Assembly (NCBI RefSeq): GCF_903819435.1
Contig: NZ_CAIJDP010000045.1
Coordinates: 20,748 to 84,747, forward strand
Length of the DNA stretch: 64,000 nucleotides
Direction: 5' to 3'
Source: Flavobacterium salmonis
GTDB lineage: Bacteria; Bacteroidota; Bacteroidia; Flavobacteriales; Flavobacteriaceae
The position numbers and the translations under genes were made by a program. The notes under the pieces were generated by a model. That model was not told the DNA's origin. It did no database searches and saw only the letters and a program-made list of their open reading frames with translations. This document shows, in pieces, positions 43,731-52,928 of the stretch; within the stretch, counting starts at the first letter, position 1, and every line of letters begins with the position of its first letter.

Positions 43731-45542
43731 TTATCCGTTTATTTTAAGCTTCATTCCTGGTTTGATATCCTCATCTTTAATGCCGTTCCATTTTTTAATA
43801 TCTGAAATGGTCACACCTGGATATTTTTTCGAGATGCTATACAAAGAATCTCCTTTTTTAACGTAATAATCTTCTCCAATACTTTTCGCGGTAGCTGCTT
43901 TTTTCTTAAAAGAATCAATTGAATTTGACGCAACAACTGTAGTTGTAGTTTCAACAACAGTATTTTCCTTTTTTGAAACAACTAATGTTTTGCCTAATGC
44001 AAGATTGTTTGATGTAAGGCTATTCCATTCTTTTAATTCTGATAAAGTAACTCCGAATTTTTTTGCAATATTACCCAGATTATCTCCATTTTTCACAACA
44101 TATTCTACTTCAATTTCATTTTTGTTTGAGATCTCAGTAGATGCTACTGCTGTTTCAGTTGGTTTTTTAATTACTTCCTGAGCAGTTTTTGAAATTAAAT
44201 CCTTAGGTTTTATTTTTAAAGATCTCCCTACTACTACTGAATTGTTCTTAAGGTTGTTCCATTGTTTAATATCTGCTACAGCAACATCATATTTTTCAGC
44301 AATCGAACTCAAATTATCTCCTTTCTGAACTATATACGATTCCAAATCTAATGGTTCAGGAACTTTTATAGACTTTGTCTTTATTTTTGGAGTTAATTTC
44401 TGTGCAAGACGAGAAGGCATTTTATAGATATTGGAATCATGTTTTACGTAAGCGTAAATTTTATCCTCGTTATTTACAAAAGTTGCGATTTTATCTTTTG
44501 GCAGACGTAAAAAGTGTTCTTCGTTTTGGTAATATGGAACGACTTTTAGTTTGTAGGAAGGGTTTAAAAGTTCTAATTGAGATTGCGGCATGTCTAACAA
44601 ATCGGCAATTTGTTTAAAAGACATTTTTTCTTTGATTCGAATTGTATCTGTTTCAAAGTTTTTCACAACAGCTCTTTGCGGATTAATACCATGTTCTTTA
44701 TGAAATTCAAAAAGATACATTGTGGCTAAAAATGCAGGTACATACCCCTGTGTTTCTTTTGGAAGATAATTTCGAATATCCCAGTATTTCGTTTTCCCGC
44801 CTGAACGACGAATTGCTTTTGTTACATTACCAGGGCCTGAGTTGTATGAAGCCAAAACAAGTTCCCAGTCGCCAAAAACATTAAACATTTTAGTCATATA
44901 TTCTGATGCTGCCGCAGTTGCTTTAAGCGGATCACTGCGTTCATCAATATAGGAATCAATTTTAAGATCGTATTGTTTTCCGGTACCGTACATGAATTGC
45001 CAAAGTCCGGTAGCGCCCATTTTAGAAACTGCTTTAGGATTTAAAGCAGATTCTACAACGGCTAAATATTTAATTTCTAAAGGAACATTTTGCTTCGCAA
45101 ACGCATCCTCAAAAATTGGGAAATAATATTCTGATAAAGCCATTAATCGGGAAAACGATTTTTTACGATTTTTAAGAAATGACTTTATTATATTTTCTAA
45201 TCCCTGATTGTATTCTATTTCAAACGGTGATTTTTCATTCATTACCTGAAGACGCTGTTTTAATAGCTCTGTTGGCAATTCCTGATCAACTGTAACGTCT
45301 TTATTAATTGTTTGAATATCCTTACACAGATCATCATAGATATCCAGACTTGTTAATTCATTCATCCAGAGACTATCTACACGAATGGCTAAGTCATTTT
45401 TTACAAATGAATTTTTTACTGAATCTAAGTACGAAATCTTTACTTCAGGCTTTATTTCGGTATCTGCTTTTACTACATCTTGTGCAAAACCAGTTATTGA
45501 AAAAAAGACTGAAACCGCTAAGGAAATTTTTCTTATAATCAT
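43731..45542 (-). CDS. LysM lytic transglycosylase (MltD-like)
   Basis: A 603-residue periplasmic enzyme that cleaves peptidoglycan glycan strands. It has a signal peptide (1-20), an SLT domain (about 145-280; catalytic Glu164 in VVESALNPKA, then GATGLWQFM and ASYNSGPGN) and three LysM domains (403-444, 481-522, 559-602) that bind the wall. A fourth, degenerate LysM-like stretch lies near 300-348. Start chosen at 45542; the longer frame adds ten residues before the signal peptide. It lies near pgk and the DUF4837 lipoprotein, a familiar order. Confidence 0.93.
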   Translation of the reverse strand: MIIRKISLAVSVFFSITGFAQDVVKADTEIKPEVKISYLDSVKNSFVKNDLAIRVDSLWMNELTSLDIYDDLCKDIQTINKDVTVDQELPTELLKQRLQVMNEKSPFEIEYNQGLENIIKSFLKNRKKSFSRLMALSEYYFPIFEDAFAKQNVPLEIKYLAVVESALNPKAVSKMGATGLWQFMYGTGKQYDLKIDSYIDERSDPLKATAAASEYMTKMFNVFGDWELVLASYNSGPGNVTKAIRRSGGKTKYWDIRNYLPKETQGYVPAFLATMYLFEFHKEHGINPQRAVVKNFETDTIRIKEKMSFKQIADLLDMPQSQLELLNPSYKLKVVPYYQNEEHFLRLPKDKIATFVNNEDKIYAYVKHDSNIYKMPSRLAQKLTPKIKTKSIKVPEPLDLESYIVQKGDNLSSIAEKYDVAVADIKQWNNLKNNSVVVGRSLKIKPKDLISKTAQEVIKKPTETAVASTEISNKNEIEVEYVVKNGDNLGNIAKKFGVTLSELKEWNSLTSNNLALGKTLVVSKKENTVVETTTTVVASNSIDSFKKKAATAKSIGEDYYVKKGDSLYSISKKYPGVTISDIKKWNGIKDEDIKPGMKLKING

Positions 45543-45652
45543 ATAACATTTTTTTAAAATTCTATAATCCAAACAATTACAGAAATGGTATTTTTACAAA
45601 CTTAAGCAGAATAACGCTAAAAAACGTAAAAAAAAATGTTAATTGTTATATT

Positions 45653-46840
45653 TTAGTCTAAAATAGCAGCGATACCAGGTAAAATTCTTCCTTCTAACAT
45701 CTCCAGCATAGCTCCTCCGCCTGTAGATACATAACTCATTTTATCTTCAAAACCGAATTGTTTTACTGCTGCTACAGAATCACCTCCGCCAACAAGTGAA
45801 AAAGCACCATTTGCAGTTGACTCAGCAATATAGTCACCTAAAGCAATAGTTCCTTTTGAGAAAGTTTCCATTTCAAAAACACCAAGAGGACCATTCCATA
45901 AAATCGTTTTCGATTCTAAAATTACTTTTTTGAAGTTTTCCAAAGATTTAGGACCTGCATCCAGACCTTGCCATCCATCAGGAATTGCCGTTACATCTAC
46001 TACCTGAATATTGGCTGTATTTGAAAAATCATCAGCAGCAATTACATCAACCGGAATGTGAATCTGAACTCCTTTTTCTTTAGCTAGTCTTAAAATTTCA
46101 AGTGCTAAATCCTGTTTGTCATCTTCACAGATAGATTCTCCAATTTTTCCGCCTTGCGCTTTCACGAAGGTAAAAGTCATACCGCCACCAATAATCATGT
46201 GGTCAACTTTATCAAGGATATTTTCGATAACCGTGATTTTAGAAGAAACTTTAGAACCTCCTAAAATAGCCACAACTGGTTTTTCGCTATTTTTAAGTAC
46301 TTTATTTAAACTTTCAATTTCTTTTGCCAATAATGTTCCGAAACATTTTTCAGTTGGGAAAAATTGTGCAATAATAGTTGTTGAAGCATGCGCTCTGTGA
46401 GCCGTTCCAAAAGCATCATTTACATAAATATCTCCTAGTGAGGCTAATTCTTTTGCAAAAGCAACATCTCCTGCTTCTTCTTCAGCATGAAAACGCAGAT
46501 TCTCAAGTAATAAAACTTCTCCCGGTTTTAAGTTTTTGGCAGCAGTCTGAGCTGTCTCACCCACACAGTTTTCTGCAAACTGAACATTTACTCCTAAAAT
46601 TTCAGAAGCCGTTTTTAAAATATGCTTTAATGAATATTTTTCTTCAGCTCCTTTTGGTCTTCCTAAGTGTGACATTAAAATCACGCTTCCGCCCTGAGCC
46701 AGTATAGCATCAATAGTTGGTTTTGCAGCTTCAATACGTGTTGCATCTGTTACATTGAAATTTTCATCCAAAGGCACATTAAAATCTACACGGATAATTG
46801 CTTTTTTATTTTTAAAATCGAAATCGTTTAGAGTTTTCAT
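45653..46840 (-). CDS. pgk: Phosphoglycerate kinase
   Basis: A 395-residue glycolytic enzyme that transfers phosphate from 1,3-bisphosphoglycerate to ADP in the cytoplasm. Landmarks are [10 protein letters not shown], the substrate-binding [10 protein letters not shown], and the nucleotide site [13 protein letters not shown]. Full length. It is followed 110 nt later, on the same strand, by the lytic transglycosylase gene. Confidence 0.96.
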   Translation of the reverse strand: MKTLNDFDFKNKKAIIRVDFNVPLDENFNVTDATRIEAAKPTIDAILAQGGSVILMSHLGRPKGAEEKYSLKHILKTASEILGVNVQFAENCVGETAQTAAKNLKPGEVLLLENLRFHAEEEAGDVAFAKELASLGDIYVNDAFGTAHRAHASTTIIAQFFPTEKCFGTLLAKEIESLNKVLKNSEKPVVAILGGSKVSSKITVIENILDKVDHMIIGGGMTFTFVKAQGGKIGESICEDDKQDLALEILRLAKEKGVQIHIPVDVIAADDFSNTANIQVVDVTAIPDGWQGLDAGPKSLENFKKVILESKTILWNGPLGVFEMETFSKGTIALGDYIAESTANGAFSLVGGGDSVAAVKQFGFEDKMSYVSTGGGAMLEMLEGRILPGIAAILD

Positions 46841-47020
46841 TTGATAATTATTTTATGGTTTTTTTGAAAGAAAAACAAATATAGAACTTTTAAGGTTCTT
46901 ATAAATTCGGATAAACTAAAAAACCGATAATTTAAAGAACGAAATCGTTATAATTTCACAAATAAATTTCTTTATTAAATATTAAACACAAATTTATAAG
47001 ACGAATAATCAGTCAAAAGA

Positions 47021-47068
47021 TAAAAAAAGCCTTTTCTAATAAAGTATTAAGTTAGAAAAGGCAAAAAA
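47021..47068 (-). terminator. Terminator of the 47088 gene
   Basis: GCCTTTTCTAA and TTAGAAAAGGC form an 11-bp stem with flanking A and T tracts, downstream of the dioxygenase-pirin operon. Confidence 0.85.
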
Positions 47069-47087
47069 TAATAATGTTTTTGTTTAA

Positions 47088-47591
47088 CTATTCCTGCTGA
47101 ATATAACAGACTGACAAATGGGGCTGTACGGGAAACATAATGGTTTCGTATTCGTTTGTGTTTTCGGTGTTTTTAGAAACGACATAGTTACCTTCTATAA
47201 TTCCGAAATAAGTTAATAATGGTGAATAAAATGTAATTCCTATTTTATGTTTGGAATGATCTGTAATATCAGTATTGACAATATCGAGCTGATAATTGAC
47301 AAAAGTAAAATACTGATTACCCAGTACATCTGAAACCCTGTGAAAATTTCCTTTTAATTGTTGCACATACCCGTCTGCCGCAATTCCAACCAAAAAATGC
47401 AGCTGAGAGGCCTTTTCATTTTCAGACAATAATTCCCTGAAGGTATTTTTAGGATTTTCAGCCGAATTGAATTGCTGGCTTTGCATTTTATATTCCTTAA
47501 AAGTATCTTCAAAAACATATTTATCCCAGATTATTCTAGAAGAACTATCAATAATTACGCGATAAGCCAGCTTTATTTTTGATGTTTTCAT
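47088..47591 (-). CDS. Unknown protein, third gene of the dioxygenase operon
   Basis: A 167-residue soluble protein without signal peptide. It starts MKTSKIKLAYRVIIDSSSRIIWDKYVFED and has a beta-rich body (FVNYQLDIVNTDI, GITFYSPLLTYFGIIEGNYVV). No family is recognised. It lies 6 nt after the pirin gene in the same operon and is followed by a terminator, so it belongs to this accessory locus. Confidence 0.65.
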   Translation of the reverse strand: MKTSKIKLAYRVIIDSSSRIIWDKYVFEDTFKEYKMQSQQFNSAENPKNTFRELLSENEKASQLHFLVGIAADGYVQQLKGNFHRVSDVLGNQYFTFVNYQLDIVNTDITDHSKHKIGITFYSPLLTYFGIIEGNYVVSKNTENTNEYETIMFPVQPHLSVCYIQQE

Positions 47592-47597
47592 AAGTCC

Positions 47598-48290
47598 TTA
47601 TTTTAAAGCAACTTCAAACACCAATAAAACAGCATTTTCTGATAATGCTTCCCATTCAATCATTTCTGTTTTTTCCATACTTAAACCGTCTTTTGGTTCT
47701 AAAAGTCTATCTTCGACTTCAAAAGCACCATTAACAACATATACGAAAATACCGTTTTTAGGATTTTTTAAAGTATAAAAGCCTTTCTTTCTTCCGTCAA
47801 ATATGCCAATACTACCAATTGCTTTATCTATCTCAAACAATTGAATTAATTTGTTTCTGACCGTAAAATTGATTTCAGATTTCTGGAAATAATTTTTAAA
47901 ATATCGCGTATCCATTTCAAAATGAATGGTAAGAAAACTGACGTTTTCATTTTCATAAGGATTAAAAATTTCTACGGTTATTTCTTCCTCTACACCAATT
48001 ACCCTAATTTGCTCAACTCTTAAAAATTCAGCATTACCAAGATTGTCTTTATATTCTATACCGCCAAATAAGGGTAAAATAATCACATTTGTATTCGCTT
48101 TTATTACTCTGGAAATACAATGTTGGGGAGCAAGTATTTCTTCGTTTAAAATTTGTAACGAACCAAATGGTAATCTGGACAACTCCTGATACTGATCAAA
48201 ATTAAAAGTGGCAAAACAATTGTATTTTTCTGATTTGAAAACACCTCTTGTTTCTGACTTATAAATCTGAGCTGGAATTTGCTTAATCAT
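47598..48290 (-). CDS. Pirin-family cupin protein
   Basis: A 230-residue two-lobed cupin that resembles pirin (YhhW-like). The N-terminal lobe contains RGVFKSEKYNCFATFNFDQY. The metal-binding His residues of typical pirins are only partly present: no clear HxHxE cluster is visible, so metal binding may be lost or use other residues. Pirins are Fe-dependent redox sensors or quercetin dioxygenases. It sits 12 nt after the intradiol dioxygenase gene in one operon, which fits a role with phenolic compounds. Confidence 0.75.
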   Translation of the reverse strand: MIKQIPAQIYKSETRGVFKSEKYNCFATFNFDQYQELSRLPFGSLQILNEEILAPQHCISRVIKANTNVIILPLFGGIEYKDNLGNAEFLRVEQIRVIGVEEEITVEIFNPYENENVSFLTIHFEMDTRYFKNYFQKSEINFTVRNKLIQLFEIDKAIGSIGIFDGRKKGFYTLKNPKNGIFVYVVNGAFEVEDRLLEPKDGLSMEKTEMIEWEALSENAVLLVFEVALK

Positions 48291-48302
48291 TTTTTAGATT
48301 TT

Positions 48303-49058
48303 TTAACTGGCAACATTTATAGTATGTTTTAATACAAAGCCTTCTGCGATACTACCTGTAACTGTTGCCAGCTCGTTTGCCACAGAATCAGAAAAGACAT
48401 TATCAGATGCATTATAAGTGTAACCGGATAAACCTTTTGTATATCCATTCGCGCTTGATGCATTTACCAAAGCAACAGCACTTCCCGAACCTTCTGGGAA
48501 TGCAATTTGAGTCACCAGTAGCGAGGTTCCGCTAGCATTGTAAATATGAACATGAATATGTGTGGCACGGCTCGTGTACCAACCCGGAAAAATAGAAGTA
48601 AAAGTTACTAAACCGTTATCATCTGTAGTTTGTCTTCCTCTTAGAAAATGGTATGTTGTATAATTGACAGACTGCATTGAAGTTCCACCATACTCAGAAT
48701 AATATCCATCTTTGTCACAATGCCAAATATCTACAATAGCACCTTTTAAAGCAGCACAACTGGCTTTTGTGTTTTTTATAGTGATATTAATCGTAAAAGC
48801 GACGCCTGTTCTGTCCATAACAATATTTGATTTTACCAAAGACGATGGAGAAATGGTAGGAAATGGACCAGCCGTTTCTGAAGAAGTAACCGAACAATCT
48901 GCTGAAGAGCCAGAGTTAGCACCAGTATCAGTAGCTGTTTCTGTATCGGTTGAGGATTCTGAAGAATCATCGTCTTTGCTACATGCGTTTAAAATTGGAA
49001 TAGCCAAAGAGCCTATTCCTACTAAACCCAGACCTCTTAAAAAATCTTTTCTTTTCAT
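48303..49058 (-). CDS. Exported intradiol ring-cleavage dioxygenase
   Basis: A 251-residue protein with a twin-basic start (MKRKDFLRG) and a lipobox (ILNAC, Cys26), followed by an acidic Ser/Thr linker. The dioxygenase fold keeps all four Fe3+ ligands: Tyr120 (in GYYSEYG), Tyr161, His167 and His169 (in GWYTSRATHIHVH). It should cleave a catechol-type ring outside the cytoplasm. It is the first gene of an operon with pirin and an unknown protein. The promoter region carries a 21-bp-spaced direct repeat, typical of LytTR regulators. Confidence 0.88.
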   Translation of the reverse strand: MKRKDFLRGLGLVGIGSLAIPILNACSKDDDSSESSTDTETATDTGANSGSSADCSVTSSETAGPFPTISPSSLVKSNIVMDRTGVAFTINITIKNTKASCAALKGAIVDIWHCDKDGYYSEYGGTSMQSVNYTTYHFLRGRQTTDDNGLVTFTSIFPGWYTSRATHIHVHIYNASGTSLLVTQIAFPEGSGSAVALVNASSANGYTKGLSGYTYNASDNVFSDSVANELATVTGSIAEGFVLKHTINVAS

Positions 49059-49085
49059 AATAACACCATTTACAGTTTATGGTTG

Positions 49086-49150
49086 TAAAAATATTTAAAC
49101 TTATAATGAACTTAAAATTTATGAGGTAATGACAGGTTTTTATGAGGTAA
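49086..49150 (-). promoter_or_regulatory. Promoter and LytTR-type direct repeat of the dioxygenase operon
   Basis: TTTATGAGGTAA occurs twice, at 49118-49129 and 49139-49150, exactly 21 bp apart. On the gene's strand this is ACCTCATA-N13-ACCTCATA. The proximal copy ends 26 nt before TATTTTTA (49086-49093, minus strand), a -7 box with one mismatch. The gene's ATG is about 27 nt beyond that box. Confidence 0.65.
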
Positions 49151-49311
49151 AATTGTTAAAATAAAATTTATTCCTTTTAAAATTTAAAACTTTTTATATC
49201 TATTTCGCAAATGAATGAGGGTTGATGGGCTATTAAAAATTGCCCTGAATTTCTCCAGTTTAATTACTGTTTCGATATTGTCACTAAAAAAGGTGCAATG
49301 ATTTCAAAGAA

Positions 49312-51525
49312 TTAAAATTTGTAATTTATTCCAACTTTCAGGAAAAAAGGAGTTCCGGGAGTAAAATGAATTTCTTCTACACTTGCAGTTTCATTTTTTA
49401 ATCTGGATTCTGTAGCAAACTGTGTTTCATTCCATTCCGAATTGAATATATTTTCGATCGTGATACCAAAAGCTATTCTTTTGAAAGTATAGTTTATATT
49501 GAAATCTGAGATAAAATATCCTCTTGCAACAATCGAATTATCTTCGTTGGCTGGTCTGTCTTTCATATATCTATAGCGCAAACCGCCTGAAAAATTTTTC
49601 CAGTTTTGAAAACTTAATCCCCCTGTAGATGTAAAATCCGGAGCCAGCGGAATGTAATCTTGTCCTTTGGCATCATCAATGCTTCGTGCATATGTGTAAT
49701 TGGCATCCAGATTAAAAAAGAAATAATCACTTAATTGATAGCGAATGCCCAAATCAAACCCCGACCTGCCTGTTTTACCACTTGGTTCAACAACTCCTGC
49801 ATCGCCTACATACACAAACTCCTGCTGTAAATACAAATACCATAAAGCTGAATTAATAATTAACCTTGGAAACGGTTTCCAAATCGTACCTAAATCTGTC
49901 CCAACTGCTGTTGGCAAAATTTCTTTTCCATTATTTGCTATTACGACTCTGGCATCATTCGAGTGAAAACCCATTCCTGTTTTGAGATAAAATTGTAAAT
50001 CATTATTTTGTGAATAAACGAAATTTAGTTTTGGTGATACTTTTGCCTGACTTTCGGTTTGTGTTTTGTAATTAGCGGCCAGCTTATCCTGATACCCGAA
50101 TTTAAAATAATCCAAACGAACAGCAGGATTAATCAGCCATTTCCCCAAACGAATCTCTGAATTTAAATACGTAAATATATTTGACTCATCAATATCCCCT
50201 AATTTGATTTGTTCTAAAGTGGTACTTCGATTCAATGTATGTGACAATTCAGTATTGGTTGTGGCATCGTTTCTCACGCCAAATCCCAATTGAAATAATA
50301 AGTCAACTGATTCTTTATGAATGTTTTTATTCAATTCTGCATTGATTCCGTAAAGGTTTCTATCCTCTTTTTGCTTAATCTGATCACCATTTACAGGATC
50401 TTCCAGGAAAAAAGTAAAGTTCGAAAACAATTCGAATTTATAATTTGAATAAAAGGTATTGGCTTTCAAAAAAGTATTTTCATCAATTGGTTTAAACAAT
50501 GAAACATTAAAATTAGATCTGGAAGTTGCCCCGCCTTCGGTATCATCTACTGATCCAAATCTTGAAATCGTTCCTGCATCCACCAATCGCTGCGGTACCT
50601 GCCCAGAAGCATCCCACTTACTGGTGAAGCGTGAAGCAGTAACTGAAAAACGGCTATTATCTTCTAACACGAAAGAATATTTTCCAAATAAATTGATTCG
50701 GTTAAAATTTTGAGGCGAATCGAATGGTCCGTCAGTAAGAATATATTCAGTAGCAATATAGGCACTTTGCTTTTTGTTATTTCCCAAAAGATCAAACATA
50801 CCCACAGTTCTAAAAGTATTAAATTGCCCTGCTTCAACACCAATACTGCTAAAATCCAGTTTTTCTTTTGTGCCAAAATCGACATATCCGGCAGTTGCAA
50901 AATCCCCTTTGTTGGCATAATAGGTTCCTTTGCCAAAATCTATTTTCTCAACCGTTTCCGGGATAACAAAATGCAAATCGGCATACCCTTGTCCGTGTGC
51001 ATGCGAAACCATATTTACAGGCATTCCATCCACATTAATCGCAATATCTGTTCCGTGATCGATATCAAAACCGCGCAAAAACATTTGTTCTGCTTTACCT
51101 CCACCGGCATGCTGTCCAATAAATAATCCCGGTACTTTACGCAAAATTTCCTGCGAAGAATTAACCGGAGTGGTTTCCAGATCAATTTTTGAAATCACAT
51201 TAATTGCAGCTATTTTAGAGGGAATAATCACTTCTTCCAGTTTAAAACTATCACTTTCCATCACAATGCTAATTTCAGAATCGGTAACTGCATAAATCCT
51301 TTTCTTGTATCCCAATGCAATTACATTCAGAACATCCCCAATATTGGATTTATCAATATTAAAAAACCCTGTTTCATTAGTATGCGAATGCGTATTTGAT
51401 TTTGGATTAGTAATAGTCACGTTTTCTATTGGTTTTCCGTTTTCATCAATAACAATTCCTTTTTGAGTCTGAGTGAAAGCGTTTAAACTAAATAATAGCG
51501 TGACAATTAATGTATATTCTTTCAT
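49312..51525 (-). CDS. TonB-dependent receptor of the HupE/DUF3500 operon
   Basis: A 737-residue outer-membrane receptor. It has a signal peptide (1-18), a carboxypeptidase-regulatory-like domain (about 22-95), a plug with DHGTDIAINVDGMPVNMVSHAHGQGYADLHF and a barrel ending in a terminal Phe (GINYKF). The His-rich HAHGQGYADLHF in the plug is characteristic of this receptor subfamily and may bind metal. It lies 30 nt after the HupE-like gene and should import the same ligand. It is the last gene of the operon that begins with DUF3500. Confidence 0.9.
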   Translation of the reverse strand: MKEYTLIVTLLFSLNAFTQTQKGIVIDENGKPIENVTITNPKSNTHSHTNETGFFNIDKSNIGDVLNVIALGYKKRIYAVTDSEISIVMESDSFKLEEVIIPSKIAAINVISKIDLETTPVNSSQEILRKVPGLFIGQHAGGGKAEQMFLRGFDIDHGTDIAINVDGMPVNMVSHAHGQGYADLHFVIPETVEKIDFGKGTYYANKGDFATAGYVDFGTKEKLDFSSIGVEAGQFNTFRTVGMFDLLGNNKKQSAYIATEYILTDGPFDSPQNFNRINLFGKYSFVLEDNSRFSVTASRFTSKWDASGQVPQRLVDAGTISRFGSVDDTEGGATSRSNFNVSLFKPIDENTFLKANTFYSNYKFELFSNFTFFLEDPVNGDQIKQKEDRNLYGINAELNKNIHKESVDLLFQLGFGVRNDATTNTELSHTLNRSTTLEQIKLGDIDESNIFTYLNSEIRLGKWLINPAVRLDYFKFGYQDKLAANYKTQTESQAKVSPKLNFVYSQNNDLQFYLKTGMGFHSNDARVVIANNGKEILPTAVGTDLGTIWKPFPRLIINSALWYLYLQQEFVYVGDAGVVEPSGKTGRSGFDLGIRYQLSDYFFFNLDANYTYARSIDDAKGQDYIPLAPDFTSTGGLSFQNWKNFSGGLRYRYMKDRPANEDNSIVARGYFISDFNINYTFKRIAFGITIENIFNSEWNETQFATESRLKNETASVEEIHFTPGTPFFLKVGINYKF

Positions 51526-51555
51526 TATTCAAATTAATGGTTTTTAAGAACAATT

Positions 51556-52908
51556 TTAGGAAATAGTATATTGACTTGTGTGTTTTTTACGTTTGATCCA
51601 GTAATTCACTCCAAAAATAGTTAAAGAAAAAAATGCCAATATCAAAATTCCCCAAGGAGCATATTCATAATTACTTTGTATTAAAATTGATATCTTATTT
51701 GGTTTTTCAGAAACCCTTTCCAAAATCCAGGCAAGGGAAGTAATTCCGGCTAACAGCGCCCATACAATTCTAACCCATTTATATACCGGAGTCTGACTCA
51801 ACAGAATTAACCATGGAATTATGAGAATAACTACAAATAGCTGCATGATTTCAATTCCAATGTTAAAACCCAAAATACTTAAAACCATAACACCTGTATC
51901 CAAATTTAAAACAGAAAGTACAGTAGCAAAAGCCAAACCGTGAATGAGTCCAAAACCAGCCGCCACATAAACTTCTTTGTTTGGAAAAATTGGATAAATA
52001 GCATGTATTGCAGAAATTAAAATAGAGACAGCAATTAAAATCTCAACAGGTTTGACGGGCAGATTAATCCAGCCTGATGCACCTATTAAAAGTGTAATGG
52101 AGTGTCCAATTGTAAAAGCTGTAACAATTTTCAACAAACGCATGATGCTATATTTAGTCCCTCCGAAATTTTCCCATCTTTTGCGATTTATTACGAGCGG
52201 GGCCGGTAATAATAAGACGAGCAGAAATAATAAATGATCTGTACCTTCACGTATATGCTCCATTCCTAAAAAAAACATTCCTTTGAAACCTGTCCACCAA
52301 TTACCGCCTTTTTCTAAATTTACTTCTAATGGATAAATGAGTGTTGATCGGGTGTCTACTCTTATAACACCAACTTTTACAGGTTCTTTGTTTGTTTTTC
52401 CTAATTCCCAATCACTACGAATAGAAACCAAAGCACTATGAGTAACCAATTGATGCATAATTACATCATAGTCAAAAATGAATTTTCGGGTACTTTCTCC
52501 TGCCGGGGAAATAAGAACAAGCTGTACTGTAATTTCCTGATATGGTGCGCTCATGGTTTGTTCTGCTTTTACAACAGTCATATTGGTTACTTCAACCAAC
52601 CAGGGCTTGTCTTTAATTGTCATTGGATGAATGTGGGCCAATAAATATTCTTTGAGCTGTGATCCAAATTTTTCAATTAAATGCTCAGGATCTTTTGTGA
52701 TTTCATGCCCGAAAGCAAGTTCTAATTCCCCCAAAGGCAATTGCAGCTCTACAGAAACCGTTTTAGGATTTACATCTAATAATACAATAGTACTTGGTGT
52801 TTGATGTGCCATCGTTTCTTGAGTAATACCAAACATTACCAATACTAAAAAGAAAAACAACCTCCACCCCTGAGGATGGCGGTTGTTTAAAATTAATTTA
52901 TGAATCAT
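51556..52908 (-). CDS. HupE/UreJ-type permease with periplasmic domain
   Basis: A 450-residue inner-membrane protein. The first ~210 residues form a predicted periplasmic domain behind a signal-like segment. The rest is the HupE/UreJ transporter with about seven helices, recognised by FFLGMEHIREGTDHLLFLL and HSITLLIGASG, GLIHGLAFA and FNIGIEIMQL. HupE/UreJ proteins are linked to nickel or cobalt uptake; His and Glu residues inside helices fit metal transport. Gene order DUF3500, then HupE, then TonB receptor, with gaps of 20 and 30 nt, makes them one operon. Confidence 0.85.
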   Translation of the reverse strand: MIHKLILNNRHPQGWRLFFFLVLVMFGITQETMAHQTPSTIVLLDVNPKTVSVELQLPLGELELAFGHEITKDPEHLIEKFGSQLKEYLLAHIHPMTIKDKPWLVEVTNMTVVKAEQTMSAPYQEITVQLVLISPAGESTRKFIFDYDVIMHQLVTHSALVSIRSDWELGKTNKEPVKVGVIRVDTRSTLIYPLEVNLEKGGNWWTGFKGMFFLGMEHIREGTDHLLFLLVLLLPAPLVINRKRWENFGGTKYSIMRLLKIVTAFTIGHSITLLIGASGWINLPVKPVEILIAVSILISAIHAIYPIFPNKEVYVAAGFGLIHGLAFATVLSVLNLDTGVMVLSILGFNIGIEIMQLFVVILIIPWLILLSQTPVYKWVRIVWALLAGITSLAWILERVSEKPNKISILIQSNYEYAPWGILILAFFSLTIFGVNYWIKRKKHTSQYTIS

Positions 52909-52928
52909 AGTTTCAATGATTTATTATT

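Noticed and set aside
50710..51126. 138-residue antisense ORF in the second TonB receptor
   Set aside because: It is a shadow of the receptor's plug region, without promoter or family features.
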